NCBI GenBank assembly: GCA_019118525.1
Contig: DWYV01000037.1
Location: 1-47,505, forward strand
Reading direction: 5' to 3'
DNA: 47,505 bases
DNA from: Candidatus Bariatricus faecipullorum
Lineage (GTDB): Bacteria; Bacillota; Clostridia; Lachnospirales; Lachnospiraceae
In this document: positions 41,484-47,505 of the stretch, one piece after another
Layout of the letters: each line of letters begins with the position of its first letter
Position numbering within the stretch: the stretch's first letter is position 1
Notes under the pieces: model-generated
Database searches by the model: none
Told to the model about the DNA's origin: nothing
The model's input: the letters and a program-made list of their open reading frames with translations, nothing else
Position numbers and translations under genes: made by a program

Positions 41484-42661
41484 AGAACAGGGGAAGGATG
41501 AGAAAAAGCCAGGGACTGCTTCTGGTCCTTCTGCTCCTGGTTCTGGCGGGAATTTTTCTTTTGACCAGTGCCCGGAAGGAAAAGGAACCGGCGGAAAGCA
41601 GGCAGGAAGAAGCGGAAGAGGAAGAAAAAGGATACGGGCTTTCGGTCAGTGAAGAGGAAGTGCAGGAGGCGCAGAAGGACTGCCGGGAAAAGATGAATCT
41701 TGTGGAGGACTTGTATCAGAGCGCGGAGAAAGGTACTGCCCAGAATGCGGTGATTTCCAGGGAGACGGCCAAAGATATGATGGAGGTGCTGGGGGAAACC
41801 GGCGCCTCCGTTTCTCCGGGTTCTTTCTGGCTGAACATGAAAAACGGGGAGGACCTTAAGGAATTTCTGGAAGAGGCCGCCAGGGGAAAGTCCGGAGAGA
41901 CTGTCGTATATGAGATACACACGGACGGCGGTCTGGGACGGAAGAAATTCTGCTATGACGGGGAAAATATGTACGAAATCTATGTGGGAGCGTTCTGGAA
42001 AGAGGAGGGAGGAATGACCTTTTCCGAAGTGACCCGCACCCGCCTCAGAAAGTGGGAATATACGGGGAAAGGATGGTTTCTTTATGAATACTGTGTGCCG
42101 GAGCCGCCGGAGGTAACCGAGATTGTAAACAGTTATGAGATGATGCGGGTAAGGGAGCAGGAGGAAAGACTGCTGGAACTGGAAGAGCGGTGGCTTCTGC
42201 CTCTGGGTTATCAGGGAAGCTCTCTTCTGGCAGTAGACTGGACGGCAGAGAATCTGTCGATGGTGGAGCCCGGAAGCGCCTTTTCCGGACTCTATGCGGT
42301 GGAACACGGACAGAAGCCGTCCGTGGAGCAGTATCCGGAAGGGGTTCCGGCAGAGGAATTTGAGACGCTGTTTACCAGATATCTGCCGGTGTCTGTTTCC
42401 ACGCTCAGGCAGTGGGCAGATTATGACGCCGGCACGGGAAGATATGCCGTGGACCTGCTGGGCTATGGCAGTACGCCGCCTGGAATTTTCGGCACTTCTG
42501 TTCCGGAGATTACCGGGGTGACGGAAAATCCCGATGGCACGCTGATCCTGGAGACGGACGCGGTCTGTGAGATGGCCGGGCAGGAAGCCGCCATGAGTCA
42601 CTGTATAACCGTCCGGCTGGAAGGGGACAGGATTCAGTATCTGGGGAACCGGAAAAAGTGA
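41480..42661 (+). CDS. Membrane-anchored paralogue of the BlaI-controlled lipoprotein
   Basis: Translation probably starts at the GTG 41480, which overlaps the upstream stop (GTGA) and follows GGAGG; an in-frame ATG at 41450 has no such site. This gives 393 residues with one hydrophobic N-terminal helix (about 12-29) but no lipobox Cys, so it is an anchored or secreted protein rather than a lipoprotein. An acidic linker and the same repeat-rich body as the preceding gene follow. The two are diverged tandem paralogues cotranscribed from the BlaI-type promoter. It ends 23 nt before the converging blaR1 stop, without a visible terminator between them. Confidence 0.8.
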   Translation: MKNRGRMRKSQGLLLVLLLLVLAGIFLLTSARKEKEPAESRQEEAEEEEKGYGLSVSEEEVQEAQKDCREKMNLVEDLYQSAEKGTAQNAVISRETAKDMMEVLGETGASVSPGSFWLNMKNGEDLKEFLEEAARGKSGETVVYEIHTDGGLGRKKFCYDGENMYEIYVGAFWKEEGGMTFSEVTRTRLRKWEYTGKGWFLYEYCVPEPPEVTEIVNSYEMMRVREQEERLLELEERWLLPLGYQGSSLLAVDWTAENLSMVEPGSAFSGLYAVEHGQKPSVEQYPEGVPAEEFETLFTRYLPVSVSTLRQWADYDAGTGRYAVDLLGYGSTPPGIFGTSVPEITGVTENPDGTLILETDAVCEMAGQEAAMSHCITVRLEGDRIQYLGNRKK

Positions 42662-42684
42662 GACGGACAGGGAAGGAGGGCAGT

Positions 42685-44469
42685 CTAGCACCAGAGTCCC
42701 AGTGCGGCCAGAATGTCCAGTGCGCACTGGGCGGCGGTCTCTCCGTCTGCCCCGTCGGTTCCACGGATATGAGAGGCAAAACACCAGGTGCCGGTGTCCG
42801 TTTCCACAAAACCTGTGAACCAGCCGTTTACAAAATGCCCGTCAGTCTGGCCGGTGCCGGTTTTTCCATAGAGACGGCCGTTCGGAGATCCTTCCAGGAG
42901 CAGGGCGTCTTTTACAGTCTGGATATGGGAATCCTCAAGCGAGAAGCGGTTCTGGCAGAGGTTCCCCAGAAACCGTACCTGTTCCAGCGGGGAAATCTGC
43001 AGGGACGATTCCAGCCAAAAGGAAGAGAGACCGCCGCTGATGTCCTGGTTTCCATAGGACATGGTCTGCATGGCCTTCTGCAGCGTGCGGGCGCCTGTGC
43101 GGGAATCCAGTTCTTGAAAATACCAGTTGACGGAGTAGCGCATGGCGGTGGAAAGCGTCTGGTCCTGATTCCATTCCGGGAAAGGCTGTTCTTCCTGATT
43201 CCAGGATATCCGGGTGCTTTCCGGTGTGAGAACACCGGCTTCCAGGGCGGTGAGGGCACTGAAAATCTTGTAGGTGGAATCCGGAGAGACCCGGCGGGAG
43301 GCGTCCTCCCATCCGGAGACTGTCCAGGTGTTTTCCTCCAGATTCCAGAGGACAAAGCTGCTGCCGGTTCCTTCTGCCTCCGGGAAATAGCCGGAAAAGT
43401 CCGTTTGGATGACGTGCTCCAAAGAGGGTTCCCAGGAGGAGTCTGTCTCCGGAGGGGAAAAGGCCAGCGCCGGGGAAAAGCCAAGAAACAGAATCAGGGT
43501 CAGAAGAAATACGAGACTGCTTCGGCTCCGTATCTTCCGGGTAACCGGACGGTAGGACAAAATGCCAAGGAGTCTTTTTTTCAGTTCTTTTGCCGTTCCT
43601 CCCAGGCCAGAAGCAAAAGAAGAAAAAGCGTCTTCCCGGGCGAAATTCAGCAGCGTATGTCCGTAGGCGGCGTATTCCTCCGGCGCCAGCAGGTCGAGAA
43701 CCAGACTGTCGCAGGCAGATTCCCGTTCCTGCCGCATGTTTTTCAGGGCCAGGCGGATGACCGGGTGAAACCAGTACAGAGCCCCGGCAAGAATCGTCAG
43801 AGGGGCAGTCCTGTTATCCCTGCGCTGGTAGTGGGCCAGCTCATGGAGCAGGATGTGCCGCAGAGAGGGCGCCGGACAGCGGCTGACAAGAGACAGAGGC
43901 AGCAGGATGCAGGGGCGGAAGAAGCCGGTCAGAACCGGCGAGTCCAGATAAGGGGTGGTGGAAACGGGAAGCGGGAAGGAAATTCCGGATTCTTCCAGGC
44001 ATTCCCGATACAGTTCCCGGATGGCCGGATTTTCCAGCGGAAGGGCAGAACTGCGCAGCCGGGCGAGACGCCAGAAGGAGCGGAGGGCTGAAAGCAGCAT
44101 GACCAGAACACCGGACAGCCAGAGCCCCCCCAGGACTGTCCAGAGAACATCCGGGGTGCTCCGGTTGACCGAAACGGAAAAATCCCTAAGCCAGGAACGA
44201 CCGGAAGAGACTGCGGAAATGGTATCCGAAAGGGAAGACGCGCCGCTGCTTAACCGGAAAAGGGCGGAAGCGGGAAACAGACCGGAAAGTCCGGGAAAAT
44301 TCAGGGGAAGGAAAGGAACAGCAAGAAAAGCCAGAAACAGATACCAGAGACGGTACTGCATCTGGCTGGAAATCCTTCCGGCAGTCAGACGTTTTAAAAG
44401 GAGAAACAGAAACGCCGGGAAAACCAGAAGAAGACTGCTGAAGAAAAAGTGGCGCCCAAAAACGGTCAT
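42685..44469 (-). CDS. blaR1: BlaR1/MecR1-type beta-lactam sensor-transducer
   Basis: BlaR1 senses beta-lactams outside the cell and signals by an inner zinc protease that leads to BlaI inactivation. The 594 residues are full length. Several N-terminal membrane helices carry the M56 peptidase site HELAH at 209-213 with a downstream Glu/Asp pair (EREXACD type, near 250). A further helix near 318-337 leads to the extracellular penicillin-binding domain. That domain has S398-x-x-K401 (STYK), SVN at 446-448 and KTG at 536-538, so the sensor looks active. Its ATG overlaps the blaI stop (ATGA). No beta-lactamase or mecA-like target is seen nearby. Confidence 0.94.
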   Translation of the reverse strand: MTVFGRHFFFSSLLLVFPAFLFLLLKRLTAGRISSQMQYRLWYLFLAFLAVPFLPLNFPGLSGLFPASALFRLSSGASSLSDTISAVSSGRSWLRDFSVSVNRSTPDVLWTVLGGLWLSGVLVMLLSALRSFWRLARLRSSALPLENPAIRELYRECLEESGISFPLPVSTTPYLDSPVLTGFFRPCILLPLSLVSRCPAPSLRHILLHELAHYQRRDNRTAPLTILAGALYWFHPVIRLALKNMRQERESACDSLVLDLLAPEEYAAYGHTLLNFAREDAFSSFASGLGGTAKELKKRLLGILSYRPVTRKIRSRSSLVFLLTLILFLGFSPALAFSPPETDSSWEPSLEHVIQTDFSGYFPEAEGTGSSFVLWNLEENTWTVSGWEDASRRVSPDSTYKIFSALTALEAGVLTPESTRISWNQEEQPFPEWNQDQTLSTAMRYSVNWYFQELDSRTGARTLQKAMQTMSYGNQDISGGLSSFWLESSLQISPLEQVRFLGNLCQNRFSLEDSHIQTVKDALLLEGSPNGRLYGKTGTGQTDGHFVNGWFTGFVETDTGTWCFASHIRGTDGADGETAAQCALDILAALGLWC

Positions 44470-44849
44470 GGCTGGTCCTCCTTTTTTTCATCCAGAAGAG
44501 AGCGGAGCTGGTTCCGCTCCTCTTCGGAAAGTGTTCCCTGTTCCAGGTAGGCGGAAACCATGGCGCTTAAATGCCCGCCGTAGAACCGGTTCAGAAAGGA
44601 ACGGCTTTCCCGGCTGACGTACTCGTCTTTTCGGACAGCCGGGGTATAGTAGAACATCCGGCCTTTTTTTTCATAGGTCAGAGCGCCTTTGTCTGTCAGA
44701 CGTTTAATCAGGGTCTGGACGGTTTTGGGACTCCAGGCAGAAACTGCCGTCAGCGTTTCTGTAATTTCATTGGTGCTTATGGGATGCTTTTCCCAGACAA
44801 GTTTCATGACTTCGTATTCCGCTTCGGTTATCTGTGGCAGTGCTTTCAC
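44466..44849 (-). CDS. blaI: BlaI/MecI-type repressor
   Basis: This winged-helix repressor of 127 residues binds TACA-N2-TGTA operators as a dimer. The DNA-binding part is typical (ITEAEYEVMKLVWEKHPIS, WSPKTVQTLIKRLTDKGAL, GRMFYYTPAV). A C-terminal helical dimerisation part follows, with the region normally cut on induction (SRSFLNRFYGG). A GGAGGTGG-type site precedes its start on the minus strand. It is cotranscribed with blaR1 and probably represses both its own promoter and the lipoprotein promoter at 40231. Confidence 0.95.
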   Translation of the reverse strand: MKALPQITEAEYEVMKLVWEKHPISTNEITETLTAVSAWSPKTVQTLIKRLTDKGALTYEKKGRMFYYTPAVRKDEYVSRESRSFLNRFYGGHLSAMVSAYLEQGTLSEEERNQLRSLLDEKKEDQP

Positions 44850-44894
44850 CGGATGACCACCTCCTGGTTCGGCTTTTGGAAAATGCTGATATAT

Positions 44895-44941
44895 TACACT
44901 TGTAATAAAACAAGTATAAGCCGTCCCCGCGGGATTGTCAA
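44895..44941 (-). promoter_or_regulatory. blaI-blaR1 promoter with BlaI operator
   Basis: On the minus strand TTGACA (44941-44936), 17 bp and TATACT (44918-44913) form a near-consensus promoter. TACACTTGTA at 44895-44904, part of a longer palindrome (TTACACTTGTAA), lies just downstream of the -10, so BlaI would repress its own operon. The -35 begins eight nt past the glgB stop. Confidence 0.87.
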
Positions 44942-44948
44942 GCCGGGC

Positions 44949-46742
44949 TTATTTTTCCACCAGGTAAAGCCTTCCGGAAAAGGCGCTTAAGCGGAAATGG
45001 AAACAGTTCTCCTCCTCTTCTGGATGCTCCGGAATCTGATGCAGGGGGCCGCCCCAGGTATCTGCATCGCTGGCCAGAAGCAGGCGCAGACGGGAGACGC
45101 CGGGAAGAGTCAGGGAATAGGAAACATCTTCCGCATCGCTCAGATGAAACAGAGCTATCAGAGTCTGGCCTTTTCCCCTGCGGAGAAAGGCGTAAATGCA
45201 GTCCTCCTTAGACTGGCAGTCCAGCCAGGCGAAGCCTTCCCTGCTGTAATCGCCGGCGGAGAGGGCCGGACAGTTCAGATAAATCCGGTTCAGTTCCCGC
45301 ATAAAGTGCAGGAAGGCGTCATGGAGGGGGTAGCGCAGAAGGTCCCAGTCCTGCTGCCTGCGCTCGTCCCATTCCCGGAACTGGCCGATTTCATTTCCCA
45401 TAAAATTCAGTTTTTTTCCCGGGTGGGCATACATATAAAGGTAAAATGCCCTGGCCTGGGGGAATTTTTTTTCGTAATCTCCGTTCATCTTCTGAAGAAT
45501 GGTGGCTTTGCCGTGCACCACCTCATCGTGCGAGAGGGGGAGCAGGAAGGTTTCGTCATAAAAGTACTGCATGGAAAAGGTGAGTCTGTGGTAGTCGCGG
45601 GTACGGTATTCGGGGGCACTCTGAAAATAGGACAGGGTGTCGTGCATCCAGCCCATGTCCCATTTATAGTCAAAACCCAGTCCGCCCTCAGCCACGGGTT
45701 TTGTCACGCCGGGGAAGGAAGTGGAATCCTCGGCGCACAAAATGACACCCGGGTTCCGTTCTTTCAGTCCGCTGTTCAGGTTCTGAAGAAACTGGACGGC
45801 GGCGTTGTTTACGCCTCTGGCGGGGTCGCCCTGCCAGTAAATCATGTTGCTGATGGCGTCCATGCGAAGACCGTCAAAATGAAATTCTTTCAGCCAGTAC
45901 CAGGCGGCGGACTGGAGGAAGGAGCGGACTTCCCCGCGGGAATGCATAAAGTTGCAGCTTCCCCACTCACTGACGCCCACATCCTGGTGAGGGTACTCGT
46001 AAAGAGAAGTGCCGTCATAACGGGACAGGCCGTAACTGTCCAGGGCAAAGTGCACCGGAACAAAGTCCAGAAGAACGCTGATGCCGTTTTTGTGGCAGGC
46101 GTTGACAAGTGCCCGCAGACCGTCGGGGGTGCCGTACCGGGAAGTGGGGCTGAAAAAGCCGGTGTTCTGGTAGCCCCAGGAAATATCTGCCGGGTGCTCG
46201 CTTAAGGGAAGAAACTCCAGACAGTTGTAGTGATTTTCCAGAAGCCACGGGATAAGCAGATCCGCCAGTTCTTCGTAAGTATACCAGCAGTCCGTGGCCT
46301 CTCCCTCCCTGCAGCGCCAGGAACCGGCATGGAGTTCGTAAATGTTCAGCGGCTCTTCCTTTCGGGGATTCCGGGAGCGCATCCATTTCTGGTCAGTAAA
46401 GGAGAAGGCAGAGGGAGCGGTAATGACGGAGGCGCCGCCGGGGCGCAGTTCCATCTGAAATCCGTAAGGGTCGCAGTGGTCCACCACAGAGCCGTCCGGC
46501 CCGGTGATTTTAAATTTGTACATCATGCCAGGCAAAGCTTCGGGAATCCGGCATTCCCAGAAATTTCCGTCGTGTATTTTTCCCATGGGAGAGCCCTCCC
46601 AGCCGTTCCACTCTCCGATAACCTGAATCGAAGAGGCGGCAGGGGCGAAGGTGCAAAATACCGTGCCGGTTTCATCCGGATGGGCGCCCAGATATTCGTA
46701 TGCATCAAAAATTTTTCCTGTATAGAATCCATAATAATCCAT
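44949..46742 (-). CDS. glgB: 1,4-alpha-glucan branching enzyme
   Basis: GlgB cuts alpha-1,4-glucan chains and transfers them to form alpha-1,6 branches in glycogen. The 597 residues (GH13 family) comprise an N-terminal carbohydrate-binding beta-sandwich, the barrel and a C-terminal beta domain. The catalytic residues are visible: nucleophile Asp295 in GLRMDAISN, acid/base Glu338 in ILCAEDS, and Asp406 in PLSHDEVVHGK. It is slightly short for GlgB because the N1 domain is reduced. GGGAGGATTTTC precedes the ATG. No other glycogen genes are nearby. A TetR-type gene diverges upstream. Confidence 0.95.
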   Translation of the reverse strand: MDYYGFYTGKIFDAYEYLGAHPDETGTVFCTFAPAASSIQVIGEWNGWEGSPMGKIHDGNFWECRIPEALPGMMYKFKITGPDGSVVDHCDPYGFQMELRPGGASVITAPSAFSFTDQKWMRSRNPRKEEPLNIYELHAGSWRCREGEATDCWYTYEELADLLIPWLLENHYNCLEFLPLSEHPADISWGYQNTGFFSPTSRYGTPDGLRALVNACHKNGISVLLDFVPVHFALDSYGLSRYDGTSLYEYPHQDVGVSEWGSCNFMHSRGEVRSFLQSAAWYWLKEFHFDGLRMDAISNMIYWQGDPARGVNNAAVQFLQNLNSGLKERNPGVILCAEDSTSFPGVTKPVAEGGLGFDYKWDMGWMHDTLSYFQSAPEYRTRDYHRLTFSMQYFYDETFLLPLSHDEVVHGKATILQKMNGDYEKKFPQARAFYLYMYAHPGKKLNFMGNEIGQFREWDERRQQDWDLLRYPLHDAFLHFMRELNRIYLNCPALSAGDYSREGFAWLDCQSKEDCIYAFLRRGKGQTLIALFHLSDAEDVSYSLTLPGVSRLRLLLASDADTWGGPLHQIPEHPEEEENCFHFRLSAFSGRLYLVEK

Positions 46743-46775
46743 TGAAAATCCTCCCTGATTTCTTAGTGATTCTTA

Positions 46776-46870
46776 ATAATAGACAACCGTCGGTTTTCTG
46801 GTATACTTATTGTAGTCGGAAAGCGGCGGCCAGGCTACCGCCAAAGGCGCCAAAAAGTCGGATAACCGAC
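46776..46870. promoter_or_regulatory. Divergent glgB/tetR control region with repeated GTCGG motifs
   Basis: For tetR: TAGACA (46780-46785), 16 bp and an extended -10 TGG-TATACT ending at 46807. For glgB on the minus strand, a weaker TATTAT lies at 46781-46776. The odd palindrome AACCG-T-CGGTT (46785-46795) sits in the spacer of both promoters, and GTCGG-ATAA-CCGAC (46857-46870) lies in the tetR leader. AGTCGG also occurs at 46815-46820. These look like operators for the TetR-family protein. Confidence 0.6.
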
Positions 46871-46899
46871 GAATTTAAAAAAGAGAGGGAAAACAGAGT

Positions 46900-47457
46900 A
46901 TGGATTTGCGAGTGGAAAAAACAAGACGGGCGGTTTACAATGCCTTTCTGGAGCTGCGGGCGAAAAAGCCCCTGGAAAAGATTTCAGTGAAAGAACTCTG
47001 TGCCCTGGCCCAGATTAACAAATCGACCTTTTACGCTCACTACGAGGATATTTACGCCCTTTCGGACCGGCTGGAAGACCAGGTGGTGGAATCCGTGATG
47101 GAAAATCTCCCCTGCCCGGAGCGCATATTTGAAGATCCCGCCGGATTTACCCGGGACCTGTTCTGGGCCTACACAGCTCAGGAAAATCTCATTGACATTC
47201 TCTTCTCCGGAAGCCGCAGCGGCCATCTGATAGAAAAAATCGAACAGAGCATCAAGGCCCTGGTCTACGAACGAAAACCGGAGTACCAGAACGACATGGA
47301 AAAAGAACTCATGCTGCTCTACCAGATATACGGCGGATATTACGCCTTTATGAAAACCCGGAAAAAGAAAGACTTCGACATGGGAGAAGTTATCCACATC
47401 CTGGGAGAATTCGTCGGAAAATGGCAGAATTCCGGAGAAGAAAAGAAGTCAGAATAG
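46900..47457 (+). CDS. TetR/AcrR-family regulator
   Basis: This 185-residue regulator has an N-terminal helix-turn-helix (KTRRAVYNAFLEL, KISVKELCALAQINKSTFYA then HYEDIYAL) and a helical ligand domain lacking a clear family match. AGAGAGGGAAAACAG lies before the ATG. It diverges from glgB, with palindromes in the shared region, so it probably represses itself and perhaps glgB or a gene beyond the window edge. Confidence 0.88.
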   Translation: MDLRVEKTRRAVYNAFLELRAKKPLEKISVKELCALAQINKSTFYAHYEDIYALSDRLEDQVVESVMENLPCPERIFEDPAGFTRDLFWAYTAQENLIDILFSGSRSGHLIEKIEQSIKALVYERKPEYQNDMEKELMLLYQIYGGYYAFMKTRKKKDFDMGEVIHILGEFVGKWQNSGEEKKSE

Positions 47458-47487
47458 TTTCTGAATTGTAGTCGGGGACGGGTACAG

Positions 47488-47505
47488 CTGTCTCTTATAC
47501 ACACT
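47488..47505 (+). other. Nextera adapter-like sequence at the window end
   Basis: The first 16 bases (CTGTCTCTTATACACA) match the Tn5 mosaic-end adapter used in Nextera libraries exactly, and the following CT lacks one T of the adapter. The preceding 47458-47487 holds no feature. It is probably a library artefact at a contig end, not biological sequence. Confidence 0.82.

Noticed and set aside
41369..42784. 471-residue minus-strand frame across the second anchored protein
   Set aside because: It is antisense to a gene with a clear ribosome site and a paralogue next door.
42658..44091. 477-residue plus-strand open frame antisense to blaR1
   Set aside because: blaR1 on the other strand has all catalytic motifs; this frame has no family features.
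42685..44469. blaR1 as a beta-lactamase gene
   Set aside because: The penicillin-binding domain is fused to membrane helices with HELAH, the sensor layout, and lies in one operon with blaI.
44997..46205. 402-residue plus-strand frame within glgB
   Set aside because: It is a shadow of glgB, whose catalytic residues are all present on the minus strand.
1..47505. CRISPR array, tRNA or rRNA genes
   Set aside because: No regularly spaced repeats and no cloverleaf or rRNA-like conserved sequence were noticed.

Overview
The window reads as one chromosomal contig of a mid-GC Clostridia, most likely a Lachnospiraceae gut anaerobe. Supporting signs are the gene families and synteny (uvrB-uvrA, a solo MreB, recD2-comF, a c-di-AMP cyclase operon containing an HPr gene, a V-type ATPase operon), strong AGGAGG-type ribosome sites, frequent TTG/GTG starts, and Spo0A-type and BlaI-type regulation. 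No rRNA, tRNA, CRISPR array, prophage or complete insertion sequence was seen. The last 18 bases resemble a Nextera adapter, so the right edge is probably a contig end with a library artefact.

Layout: (1) 1-9.4 kb holds DNA repair and shape genes: uvrB behind a structured leader, uvrA, an MreB-type actin, RecD2 helicase and a ComF phosphoribosyltransferase. (2) 9.4-13.5 kb is a c-di-AMP operon: two membrane proteins, CdaA, the YbbR regulator CdaR and HPr. It faces a stand-alone Spo0A DNA-binding domain gene whose promoter region contains an exact 0A box. (3) 14.0-20.6 kb is more mosaic: a duplicated CmpB-type membrane protein behind a consensus promoter plus terminator-like hairpin, a truncated P-type ATPase, an orphan SirTM-like sirtuin, an AT-richer DUF4143 ATPase with a broken N-terminus, a decayed second sirtuin fragment, and a TetR regulator beside a radical SAM gene. 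(4) 20.8-28.6 kb is accessory: an LRR surface protein with an SPRTG sorting signal, a tandem GNAT, a P-loop kinase broken at a T9 run, a DUF1349 protein, a mini kinase fold, a membrane-anchored GNAT and an acyltransferase-like protein.

(5) 28.6-36.2 kb is a seven-gene V-type ATPase operon in the order E, DUF2764, A, B, D, I, K. The K proteolipid keeps residues of the Na+ site known from Enterococcus NtpK, so a sodium pump is inferred. (6) 36.2-40.2 kb is a tight run of small genes: membrane protein, DUF6054-like, short QueG-like Fe-S protein, mini FakA-like protein, CatA-like acyltransferase, Cys-rich protein, DUF6483-like, CrcB fluoride channel and a DUF5655-like protein.

(7) 40.2-44.9 kb is the most interesting block. 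A complete BlaR1/BlaI beta-lactam sensor-repressor pair converges on two related membrane-anchored proteins. TACA-N2-TGTA operators sit on the promoters of both arms, and there is no beta-lactamase in the window. This suggests a cell-wall-antibiotic-induced pair of envelope proteins of unknown function. (8) 44.9-47.5 kb has glycogen branching enzyme and a divergent TetR-type regulator with repeated GTCGG-containing motifs around it.
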